Shown here: in pieces, positions 18,754 through 28,826 of the stretch | Position numbering within the stretch: the first letter of the stretch is position 1 | Layout: each line of letters begins with the position of its first letter | Assembly: GCA_047495785.1 (NCBI GenBank) | Contig: JBLDXI010000011.1 | Location: 310,001 to 374,000, forward strand | Source: Lepidodermella squamata | Taxonomy: Eukaryota > Gastrotricha | Length of the DNA: 64,000 nucleotides | Direction of reading: 5' to 3' | Translations under genes and position numbers: made by a program | Notes under the pieces: generated by a model | The model's database searches: none | The model's input: the letters and a program-made list of their open reading frames with translations, nothing else | Told to the model about the DNA's origin: nothing

Positions 18754-21700
18754 TCAAAGTGCTACGAGACTGACGTAGATATGAACCGCGACCAAATAAT
18801 CGATAGCCAGGAGGAATGTTACAAAATCACAAGCTCGAATGAGCGTCATGCCAGGCATCAAACGGCCGGATATTTTTAAGAGTCGAAAATTCGGGATATC
18901 AGCAAGATGGCACGCTATCATTTCGTAAAAAGCGACCAGAGCTGTTAACCCCGTCATCAGCATTATATATTTCGCCATTAAGATGCCCTGAGAAGTTTTC
19001 GGGACCCCGTTCAAGACTTGAGATTGGGCCACGGTGATAGCTAGTAGGATTGTTACGCAGAAAACAGGCCGATCCGGTAGATCGGGTTCCATCACGAAAG
19101 ACCCTAAAACCATGCCAATCAGTACGAAGCAAGGTACCATTAGGTTCACGACGAAATGCCCTGGTTTTCGGTCGAATCTCATCTTGATCGAGGCGTAGCT
19201 CGATGTTGAATTTCTCAGCAGTAGGGATTGCGTTGTTCCGTGGGAACTTTCGACCTTACCAGCCTTCCACATATCACTATCAAGCCGTTGCAGGCCGGAT
19301 AGATGGATTCCGCCGAAGCTCAAGTACTCATTGGGTTGTTCTGTTATGAAGGTCAACTCGCAGGTTTCATGATCGAACGGGAAAGCTCGGAGGTCCAGTT
19401 CGCAATCTGCCTTGAAGGTTCCAAGACGGCTCCAGTAGAAATACAAAGTTCGGGTAGGTTTGGTTGGCATGAAAACAACTTCCATCCTCTCGGAAAATTT
19501 GCTCTTTTCGAGAAAAATATCACCAGATGAATTTGCGCTGAGAACCTGGGGATGCCAGAATTTTGACTCCTCGCGAATGTAAAGCCGTTCACTAACATCA
19601 ACCCCAGGAACGGTTGTAGCGCTATCGCAAAGCATCGATACCCATTGGATGCTCATCGAAGCTATCAAATCTAGCTGTTTTGACATGGTGTCAATCGCAA
19701 TGAGCCTCTCAACCTCGAAGTTCAAGTACAGCTTCAAATTAGGCTCGGGAGATTTGTTCTCAGGGGCGAGAAATGGACAATTTAGAAGGTCGTCAACCTT
19801 CAAAGCGGGATACATGTTCCCATCAATTATTTTGGGGATAGGGAACCCGGTTTCTTCATTGAGGATTGGAACTTCCATCTCACCAGCTTCAACAGTAGTT
19901 GATATAGATACAGATGCGACGGTTGAAGTTGGGATGGAGTTTTGCAAAGTAGTTGTAGAGCTCGACAAAGTAGTTGCAGAGCTCGATTTCGAGATTGGAG
20001 CTTGAGAGGTCGAAGATAGCGATGTTTTAGAGCTTTGGGAAGTTGAAGTCGAAGTCGAGGTGGTCGACGAGGTTCCTAAAGAGGAGGACGAGATTGTTGG
20101 TGATGTTCCCATAGAGGGCGTCGAGGAAACCCCAGTCGATTGGCTTTGACTGGTTGAAGGTCGGCTAGTCGACGATGAGGATCCAATCGAGGTAAAAGTA
20201 CTGGTCAAGGTCGAGAGGCTCGAGGTTGAGATCCCAGTAGCTGTAGGTGTGGCGCTTGAACTGGAACTTGAGTTTGGTGTTGTAGCGCTCGAAGTTGTAG
20301 TAGATTTTGAAGTTGAGGTCGATTGAGAACTTGATGCACTACTAATAACAGAACTTGGATTCGACATACTTGTTGATGGAGTTGAACTCGAAGTTGAAGA
20401 AGTCGAATCTGTTGAGGTCGAACTATGGATTGGAGTTGTCGTAGATGTTGTTGTAGATGCAGTTGAAGAGCTGCTAGATTCAAATGTCGATGTTGATGTG
20501 GTCGGTGTAGTACTAGTTGTTGTTGTTGTTGTTGTTGTTGTTGATGTTGATGGCGATGTTGTTGTGGTTGAGGTCGTCGTTGTCGATGTTGTTGAAGTTG
20601 TAGTAGTAGCTGAATCCATCAGTTTGAATAGGTAGTAGCGTTTCAGTAGTAAATCTCCGTCGTCGTTGCCAACCGCTGTCATATAGATGCGAATCGCGCC
20701 ACTGCTTAACATTGCCCCGAATCCAGGAACTGAAACGCTCGAGTAGCAAGTCGACGGCGCATTCGAGCCGCTCGGTGACATTGCAGCCTGAACAATAGAA
20801 AACATTACGATCAATATTTCGTATTTTCCAGCGATTTTCCGTTTTCCGCTGAATAACGTCTGGTGATACCAAGATCCGAGATGCATTCATTTGAAAACTT
20901 TCATTTTGGTTCGAAGACCGCATAAAGTGTCAAAAGTAGCCTTTTGATGTTATAAGCACATACAGCCCTCAAATTTACAAAAAACGCCCACTTTTCCCCT
21001 CGCAATTACTGCGCAATCATTGTCCTAAGCGGGGTCCTGAACTGAGCAAATCAAAACAGAAAGGGGCGCAAAATTAAACGCGACTAGCGTGACTATTTTG
21101 GTTTCTTTCATTTTATGCATATTTTTCTGATTGATTCATCAAACTTGGGGTCATTTTTTTAAATAATTTTCCGTTTTACACGTCACCCTTATTTTATAGC
21201 TGAAATGCTAATTTTCAAAGGCTTGACATAGTTATTCGTGAGTTCAAAATTGTCAATTAAAAATTTACGTATCGGGATTTGTACTCCCATTGTACTCCCA
21301 GGCATTGAGCTAGCGTGTTATTTTTCATGCTTTTTTAACCTGTAATTTTTGAATCAATATCGTGCTTGCCTGTCATGGTCCGCAGTACATTAGCAATCAG
21401 CTTGTACAACGTCATGTAAAAAAATGTATTGCCAGGCAACCGGAAAACTATTTCAACGATGAGTTCACAAGCGTCCTAGAATGAAGGCCATGTCTGAATG
21501 AAGCGCCGATACAGTTTGCTTATTTTACTATTGAAAAAGCTATTCGACGAAGGGATAAAGTGAATTCATTATCGAATTTTGTACCTAAATATTCCAATCA
21601 GTACCAAATCCCCAATATCAAGACCCAGTCTCTAGCCCTAACCCTAAAACCCAACCCTATCTATTTAAATAAGCGAATAAAATGGCTAGGTATTGAATAA

Positions 21701-22576
21701 CATAAAATTTGGCAACGCAGTAAGATTACACAAGCATTTCCTGCCGCTAAATTTTCGGTACTTACGGTTATTGTGTCGTTCACGAGCTGTATCACCATTC
21801 GATAGGTGGTAGCTGTTCCCGTGAAAACGCTAGCTCCACAAGCCCCCGCCGATGAGGCATCAGCCGCCCCAGGCATGACAACGTACGGCAAAGCTGGTGT
21901 CCCATTTGGCTTGTAAGTGATATAAGACTTGCCGGCTGGCTTCAGTTGCTGAAAAATTGCGCAGCCCGTTAGCAAACTAAATCCATTAGGACAGCCACTA
22001 ACTAAATTTCCTGCAAAGGAAAATCATGAAAATTATAGGAAATTATTTAGAAGAGGTTGAAAACGAGGAAAGTAATTTCTGGAGTATTTTGGCAAAAACC
22101 AACCGTATAAAGGTGTAGTTGAGCTGAAAAACATGCCAAACCAAGCATTGGCTGATGATGTTGAATAATCAGCCTGAGCTTCGTATTCAACTCGAAATTC
22201 CTTCAACCCGGCGGGTACGTATAAATTGTACCACATAGTGCCCATACAAAACAGCAGCGATTGAAGGCCAGTCATTGTGTTCAGCTGATAGCCGGACCCA
22301 GATCCAAGGAGGGTCCCTAAATCCGTCCCGATCCCGCCGACATTCGGCGTAACGCTTGAGTTTGTGGCGTCAAATGAAAGATAGCTGATGTAGGAAGCGT
22401 TGTAGAACGGCGTTGGCAGGGCCATCAAGTTCAAATTTGGGGATGGGTCTGCTGCGAAGCCTATTTTAAACAAGGGTAAACATAAAATCAACTAAATTTT
22501 CCGTAATCTTACAGAAGAAAATGATAGTTGAGGCCTGAGACGCAGCAACGCAGGATAACACGATTAGTCGCCACAT
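18754..22576 (-). CDS. Fused Cys-loop ligand-gated ion channel with ectodomain and Ser/Thr-rich linker (receptor B)
   Basis: Four exons: 22513-22576 (phase 1), 22104-22460 (phase 1), 21766-22010 (phase 0) and 18754-20787; 899 residues. The ATG exon gives the signal peptide MWRLIVLSCVAASQASTIIF. Architecture as in receptor A: ectodomain (PNLNLMALP, SLSFDATNSS, LKPAGKSYITYKPNG, KRYYLFKL), then a low-complexity Ser/Thr linker of about 250 residues, then a channel beginning FPIPKIIDGNMYP. Landmarks are WHPQVLSANSS (loop A), CELDLRAFPFDHETC (Cys-loop, 13 spacing), LMVPC in M1, FCVTILLAITVAQSQ with VPKTSQ in M2, a short M3-M4 loop and a C-terminal M4. The last intron is 978 bp, against 49 bp in A, suggesting insertions. 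It is a tandem paralogue of A on the same strand. Confidence 0.85.
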
Positions 22577-23214
22577 TTCGTTCGAATGATCAAGTTTTTT
22601 CGCCTGAAGCTGCTCGACGTCGATTAGCGAGAGCAAGCGTCACGTGTCCCTTAGAGCCATTAGGTCATCAAATTTTCATGGCATTGACGTCGCGCCGCAT
22701 GTTAAGTGCATGTTATTTTTGTCGGCATAATATGGACATAATGCCTAGTTGTTCGGAATTTCCTCTCCAATTATTTATTATTTATCGCATGCTTTGCTTT
22801 CGTTTCACAAACAATGCCCTCCTTCGAGTCTGTGTTTTCACGTCCGCGATGCGTTGCCTTGCGACCGGCAACATCTGAGATTCATGAAATTTAGAATAAA
22901 CCTGCCGGGTTTTGCCAGTCTCTGCGCAGACGTCTGTTAGCGTATTTCCTTTTGCTCTGGCCTTGGGCGAATGAATTTGTCTGTTGTCTGGCGCTCGAGC
23001 CGTCTGAAGTCTGATTAGGTTCGAAACCTGGGATTTCGTCGAATACTGAGAAGACAGAAGACAAATTGTAGAGTCATTTCGCTCATCCATCTCATTTTTG
23101 TTTCAATATTTTGGAGTGAGTTTTTAAATTATCACCCCTTCCTCATACCTCGAACACAATGTTTTTAATAACGAAACAGTTTTACTTTATTTTCAACCTG
23201 CCCCATTTAAACGA
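22577..23214. other. Intergenic
   Basis: Promoter side of receptor B and 3' flank of the next gene. Open frames on both strands here lack support. Confidence 0.5.
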
Positions 23215-24381
23215 CTAGAGTAACCGATGAAGACCCAAATCGATAAGCCATATCAGCCAGGCCAAAGTCACTGAAGCAGGCTCTACAAAGTAATACGAAG
23301 TGCTTGACGATGACCACGAGTTAATCCACAAGTAAATCACGCATCCCATTAACAAAATACTAGAAACTATTCGCAGGTAAAAATTCAACCTAGCCTGAAA
23401 GCGATTCGCGTAAAATTTCACAGAAATAGGCAAAAGGAATGAAATGATAGCTAAATGAATGCCCAGACACGGAAACAAAACTTGAGGCATAACCACCAAA
23501 TTTTCCAACTTTGACATCCGGTTTTGATGTTCAACAACCCGAGTATCATTGTTATACAAATCATAGAAGAAAATTCGAAGCGAGACAAAGCCTATGATGA
23601 GAACGCTGAGTGCGTAGTGAAGAAGTTTTAGCCAAAATCCATGTTTTTCGCTCATTTCGGCTCGGTAAACAGGGAGATCTTGGCATAAATTTACAGGATC
23701 AGAGCTATTTTCGATATAATACCATCTTTGACACCGACCGACAACTATAAGAATTACGAAAGTAACAGGCGTGATTACTAACAGGGCAATTTCTATCGAG
23801 GTGAAAAAAACTGAACTCGGGAAATACAGGAAATCGTTAGATGCGACAATAACTATGATGAACAATGTGTAGCCAGCAAAAAAAGCCGCAAATTCAACGA
23901 GATACCAAGCTCTTAGCCACCTGAATTTGCGCGAAGAGCAGACGTACCATTGGGGCAGGATGTAGATTGAAAAAGCAAGATGTATCAAGGCGGATAAAAT
24001 GTATACGCAGTTGGATTTAATATCGCCGTAACAACTTGAGATGCAATCGCTGGTGGCGCAGAATTTCATGCAATCCGAGTCGACGTAGTAATAGTAGCAA
24101 AAAGTTAGGACTAGGGCGAAGTAAGTCACGGCGCCGATCAAATTCAAAGTTTTAGCTATCACAACTGTCGCCTTCATTTCGAACAAGGTTTGCTGATGGG
24201 CCATTTCGCGATCACTCAGAGGTCGCGGTATTTCGCGCTGTTGAATCGCTTGAGATACTGCTGGCATTGGCTCCGGATTGGACACTACTGCTGGCGGGGA
24301 GTAGCTTGGTGGAGGGTCCAGCTGTAAGTTCGGATCGTGCCCGTATTCGGGCGGTAATTTCACGGAAGCTGGAGCATACAT
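23215..24381 (-). CDS. PPxY-pair multipass membrane protein (member 1)
   Basis: A single exon of 388 residues. The N-terminal cytoplasmic-type tail is proline-rich and carries LPPEYG and DPPPSYSPP, two PPxY motifs that match the ligand consensus of WW domains such as those of Nedd4-type ubiquitin ligases. It is followed by about eight hydrophobic segments; the first is LIGAVTYFALVLTFCYYYYV, then LIHLAFSIYILPQWY, LVEFAAFFAGYTLF, ITPVTFVILIVVG, LSVLIIGFVSLRIFFYDLYN and three more towards the end ASVTLAWLIWLIDLGLHRLL. A luminal loop has several cysteines (SDCMKFC, CISSCYG). This is the most diverged of six members here (others near 25.5, 34.7, 39.0, 44.6 and 53.3 kb); shared landmarks are PPSY, HLAFSIYxLP, RxFFYDxYN and YYxEP. 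The function is unknown. Confidence 0.75.
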   Translation of the reverse strand: MYAPASVKLPPEYGHDPNLQLDPPPSYSPPAVVSNPEPMPAVSQAIQQREIPRPLSDREMAHQQTLFEMKATVVIAKTLNLIGAVTYFALVLTFCYYYYVDSDCMKFCATSDCISSCYGDIKSNCVYILSALIHLAFSIYILPQWYVCSSRKFRWLRAWYLVEFAAFFAGYTLFIIVIVASNDFLYFPSSVFFTSIEIALLVITPVTFVILIVVGRCQRWYYIENSSDPVNLCQDLPVYRAEMSEKHGFWLKLLHYALSVLIIGFVSLRIFFYDLYNNDTRVVEHQNRMSKLENLVVMPQVLFPCLGIHLAIISFLLPISVKFYANRFQARLNFYLRIVSSILLMGCVIYLWINSWSSSSTSYYFVEPASVTLAWLIWLIDLGLHRLL

Positions 24382-25492
24382 CAGTTTGATTTCTTTCTGA
24401 ATAATTGAGACCCTAGTTATTATTCCAAAAGGTAGGGAATATTAGAAATATAGCTAGAGGGAAGGAAAGCTAGGTTTGAAAAGGGTATCGCCCGATGGAT
24501 GTTTTTTATTGTACATTCTTCATTTCTTGGTGAGCCTAGATAGAGGGAAACCTGAAAAATAACAAACACACATTGAAAGCTATCTAGACGGTCGCGGCCA
24601 GGTAAAATGGTCCGGTTTAGGTGAAGTCCGGGTTATATTTATACCGGATTGGGTAATCTAACGAAAACTTGAGGATTTTCCACATTTTACGAACTTTGAA
24701 GTTATCCAAGCAGTGTTTGAAATTACAGGAGGGCACAGGGGTACCGTAATCCCATCCTCGAGAGTTGCGGGCAAAAAAACACCAGAAAAACCGTAAGGGG
24801 ACCCTTGGTCAGATCCACGGCATCAAAGCCATTAATTTCCACATTAATAATTGAACTGCATAGATCGAGATACTAGATTATCGGAATGATTGGAATAGTT
24901 TGTTAGGCGTCTCTTGTCTTGCGGGTGCCTGCATTCGACCCCCATAATGACTAGCAAAATTGCCCTTCCGCTTCAGAGAGTCTGGTTCAGACAATAAAGG
25001 AACATGTAAAAGTCACACTTCTAGCGACATAAATCGAGTGACCCAAAATTGTCTGGTATAGACGACTTTCACTGCATATAAACAGTATGATAAAAAAACA
25101 CCACGAATGTGAGTAGAAATTATATGAATAACGGCCGATAAGAAACAGCAGCATGATTAGTATAATCATGCCATATAATCCATATAATCAACTGACTTAT
25201 CAGAAAACACAACTTATCTGAACTGCAACAAGCCATACAGGCTAAATAAATGCTGGAACATGCGTTAGAGTGTCAAACCTATTTTTACCCTACAAACCGC
25301 ACACCGACCCATTCTCATCTCTGTCTTGCAGCTAAAGGTCATCTTGGCTAAAATCTAAAAACTTTACCCGCTAAGATATTAATCTTGCGGTATAAGCAAA
25401 TTTGAGCTTCAAGAGGACAATCTCATTCGATAACAATTTTATTTTCTTTATATATGAATTCAAACAATCTAATTAGTAGGTTTACTAGAAAA
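24382..25492. other. Intergenic, about 1.1 kb
   Basis: No gene seen. It does not contain the promoter block found upstream of four other PPxY family members. The GGTACCGTAATCCC stretch near 24740 weakly resembles sequence near 54710 and may be part of an old repeat. Confidence 0.45.
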
Positions 25493-26684
25493 TCAGGAAA
25501 ACTGATGCAGCAGTAAGTCGGATAAAATAAATAGAGCAGAAACTGTTAAGCTAACAGGTTCGACATAATAGAACGAGAAATCGTTCGAAAGCGCCCACGC
25601 CACAATGGAAGCGACACTCAGAAGCAACGTTGAAACCGACTTGAGTATCATATTCAGCCTGACTTCAAATTTCGACTTGCAAAATGATGAAATCGGCATT
25701 GTGAAAGCGGTGAGAATCATAAAGACCGCCAGAATGGGTAGAAGAATACTAGGGAGGTAAGACGCGTTTTCCGCTTTATGTAAGCGAGCCTCGTAGGGGT
25801 TTCCACTCAATTGAAAGCCAATTATCACCTCATTATCGAAGTTGTATAAGCCGTCGAAGAATAGGACATTCGCGATGAATAGCATGAGGAATAGAGCCAA
25901 TAGGAAATGAACGATTTTAATGTAGAAACCGAAGTTTTCCGGAATCCCAGCTCGATAAATTGGTAGTTTTGCGCCAGTAGCCTCCTCGTTGCTGTTGTAG
26001 TATAGCCACTTTTGAATCCTGTTCAGAGCAGCAGTTGCCAAAAACGCAACTGCAGGAATGATAAAGTTCGGTAGTTCTAGGCCGTAACCAGCGTAATTGC
26101 TGTAGTTGGAAAACGGAATGACAAAACCCATGTAACCTGCTAATTAGCGCCAATAAATCGACGATGTAAAACACCTTCAGCCATGTGAAGTGTTGCTTCG
26201 ATTTTGTAACCCATAACGGCAGAAGGTAGATGGAAAAAGCGAAATGGATGATGTAGGCGTTGATGGGCAGGAAAAGCGTGAAGGCGTCGTAGTAACAGCT
26301 GCGGACATTGTAGACGTAACTGCTGTACTTCGCATCGCAGGACAACATGCAGCCCGAGCCGATGAACCAGGTGATAGCATAGCTCAGGATCAGGCCAAGC
26401 TGGGCTAGGGCTAGAAGGACGTTGAAGATTTTCATCATTAAGATCGTGCCATCTCGCTGGAATACGATGAGTTCGGAGTTTTCTGTAACAGGCCTTGATG
26501 TGTTTGATGACGATAGGCGAGGTGCTGGCGAAGTGGAAGGTCTTGGTTGCTGATATGACGTAACAACTGGCTGCGGTCTAGGATTCGGGGCAACTGAGAG
26601 AGAATAGCTAGGGGGTGCGTCCAAATATGGAGCTGTTGACTGGCCATATTCTGGAGGCAATTTCGATTCTTGAAATTTTTCCAT
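25493..26684 (-). pseudogene. PPxY-pair multipass membrane protein (member 2), frame broken at about 26141
   Basis: The true ATG is at 26684 (MEKFQESKLPPEYG), matching the start of the 39 kb member; PPSYSLS follows. The first three membrane segments read ILSYAITWFIGSGC, HFAFSIYLLPLWV and VFYIVDLLALIS, then the frame is lost. The remaining segments (from GYMGFVIPFSNYSNYAG through VLFFDGLYN to SDLLLHQF) lie in another frame, from about 26140 to 25493. Compared with paralogues, two bases are missing at the break. A 37-base GT/AG intron (GTTACATGG to ACTACAG) would also restore the frame, but it would be the shortest in the window and would remove a segment conserved in all paralogues. Hence it is a probable pseudogene or assembly error. 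Its promoter block is still intact. Confidence 0.6.
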
Positions 26685-26772
26685 TGCCAATGAAGTCGCA
26701 GATATTGTAGAATATGTTGTTAATGCAATAATGGTATGTTAGCTAATTTTCGGCCTGTCGATGAGCCACGCG

Positions 26773-26836
26773 CCATATATACATCGAGTTGAGCAAACAA
26801 TCCTACTCATATCAATGAATAATGCCTTATCGCCAG
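26773..26836 (-). promoter_or_regulatory. Conserved promoter block of a PPxY membrane gene (GATA-like site, core, TATA)
   Basis: On the minus strand the order is TCTGGCGATAAGGC, then TTATTCATTGATATG (together 26808-26836), then TATATATGG (26773-26781), about 90 bases before the ATG at 26684. The same block with near-identical spacing stands before the genes at 34705, 38961 and 44555. Confidence 0.7.
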
Positions 26837-27301
26837 ACTGCAGTGCGGTGAATTATGGTTTTTTTGACGTAAAAGCTGCAAAACATAGCAAGTTTCCCTT
26901 TCCTCTTGCTTGGAGATACGATTTCTCACTTAATCGCGTCATTTTATCATTCGTTGAGAAAAAGGGAACGTTACACAGGAGCAAGCTCTGAGGTTACGTT
27001 AGAAGTCGCATGACAAGTGCTATGCGCCATCTTCAGCTATTTACTAGGGCGTTGGTTTACTAAAAGGCTAGAGATGGCACAATTCATTTCCTTACAGACG
27101 TAATCTTTAATTAATTCAGCTTTAAAACTGGTTCGAGGTGCAATCTTTTTTGAGGCTGAGAAATTGGCTTTCTCTGTCCAAATCATAAAGCAAAGTGTTT
27201 ATTCATTTATCTCGCCGAAGATCATCTCAGAACAAAATGGAAAAACAATGGTGGACAAGTCGTAGTAGTTTAGAAATCATGTGAGTTTACGAATTTTCGT
27301 T
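26837..27301. other. Intergenic
   Basis: Distal promoter of member 2 and 3' flank of receptor F. No gene was identified. Confidence 0.5.
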
Positions 27302-28444
27302 TCAAAATGCAACGAAGATAACGTAGACATGAAGCAGTGCATACAGCCCGATTGAAGTGAGGAAACTCGCTAGATCAATAGCTCGACAGGCTGAAATAGG
27401 CTTGAAACAGCCCATCTTAACCGTCGCAGTCTTGACATGCTCATGCGTGGCAACGAGAGTGCAGGCAATGAGATCAAATAACGTGATCAAGCCGTTCAAG
27501 CCAGTTAACAACAGCATGTAATCAGCCAAAAGAATTCGCTGTGACGTATTCGGAATCCCGGCTAAAACGTCGGAATGAGCTACGATAAGGGCTAGAAGGA
27601 CTGTCCCACAGAAAATACTCCGATCTGGCAACTCAGGCGGCATGACGAATGAACCGAATACTAGAAACATCAAAATCTGACACGGCAACACTAGATTCAC
27701 CAAATAATGGGTCGGATTTCGCTGAAATTTCAATTGAACCGAAAAATAGCTCGACGAGCCGTTTCTCTGCGCGATTGATGAAGTTTCGCCGTAGCTGAGT
27801 TGCGAATCTAAAAGGGTCCACATGTCGTTACTCAGATTCTGCTCATCACTTATCTGGACATCGCCGAATTTCACGAAATCCACCGGTTGTTCAATGCGAA
27901 AGTCTAACAAGCATTGTTGCGTATCGAACGGGAATTTCCTCAGGTCCAACTCGCAATCTGAGACGAGATCGCCTGATCGAATCCAATGGAAGTACAGCGT
28001 TCGATTCGGTTTGTGAGGTTCGAAGACCACCTCCATTTTCGACGCGAATTCGTCACTGGACATGAACATGTCAGTTGATGACGAGGCGAATATCAACTCA
28101 GGCCGCCACATTGTCGAGAGATCTGTCGCGAAAACACGTTCCGAAGAATTCGCATTTGGGGCTGTGTAGCTGCTCTCACAGGCTGTGACTGTCCACTGGA
28201 GACGCAGCCATGACGTGAAGGCGAGTTTTTGCTCCAGCGATTCAATGTCGATGAGGCGCTGCGGGCGCAGGCTGGCGTAGATTTCAGTATTGGCGAATGG
28301 GGATTTAACTTCGGGCTGGATGTACGGGCATGTTAGGATGTCGTTGATTCTAACGACCGGGTACAAATTTCCGTCGATGATCTCAGGAATCTGGCTGTCT
28401 GCTGCGACGAAGCCGAAAAATGCGAGAACATGGAAGAGCTTCAT
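27302..28444 (-). CDS. Cys-loop ligand-gated ion channel, bare form (receptor F)
   Basis: A single exon of 380 residues from ATG 28444: signal peptide MKLFHVLAFFGFVAADS, then directly the ligand-binding domain beginning IPEIIDGNLYP, the point at which the channel part starts in the fused receptors. Landmarks: TCPYIQPEVKSP and TACESSYTAP (extra cysteine pair), MWRPELIFASSS (loop A), CELDLRKFPFDTQQC (Cys-loop, 13 spacing), LVLPC in M1, RSIFCGTVLLALIVAHSDV with IPNTSQ in M2, LLTGLNGLITLFDLIACT (M3) and a terminal M4. The M3-M4 loop is only about 25 residues, so there is no large intracellular domain. The M2 pattern is closest to cation-type channels; the ligand is unknown. The lack of introns contrasts with receptor G. 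It is probably close to the ancestral unfused form. Confidence 0.85.
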   Translation of the reverse strand: MKLFHVLAFFGFVAADSQIPEIIDGNLYPVVRINDILTCPYIQPEVKSPFANTEIYASLRPQRLIDIESLEQKLAFTSWLRLQWTVTACESSYTAPNANSSERVFATDLSTMWRPELIFASSSTDMFMSSDEFASKMEVVFEPHKPNRTLYFHWIRSGDLVSDCELDLRKFPFDTQQCLLDFRIEQPVDFVKFGDVQISDEQNLSNDMWTLLDSQLSYGETSSIAQRNGSSSYFSVQLKFQRNPTHYLVNLVLPCQILMFLVFGSFVMPPELPDRSIFCGTVLLALIVAHSDVLAGIPNTSQRILLADYMLLLTGLNGLITLFDLIACTLVATHEHVKTATVKMGCFKPISACRAIDLASFLTSIGLYALLHVYVIFVAF

Positions 28445-28826
28445 TTTTGACAAAACAATAAAATGATGTAAAATTGTGTGTATATCCAGGAGCGAATTTT
28501 ATCAATCGATGAGCTCATGCCATTAGCTCGCGCCGGAATGAAAAATTCATGAAGTTTTGAGTGGTGCACATTGTTTTGCGTCACATTATCTCGGAAAATT
28601 ATTTGTTAGTCACTGTTGACTGATTATAATTACTATTGATTTCGCCCGTAGTGACTCGTTTTTTCAAGGCAAAACATTTTTTAGTCCTAAAATGTTTCCA
28701 ACCGTGTTTCAAACATTTTTCTTATAAATAGATGGATAATGTTCAGGTGATTTTGGACGCTTGTTTGATACGGCAAGACATTGTGCTGAGTTTCAATTTT
28801 TTACTTAGTAAAAGCTAGAATAAAAA
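28445..28826. other. Intergenic
   Basis: Promoter of receptor F and 3' flank of the vWA gene. Nothing else seen. Confidence 0.5.

Noticed and set aside
21635-21660. Telomere-like CCCTAACCCTAAAACCC string
   Set aside because: Only about two imperfect units within an intron-side region; not a telomeric array.
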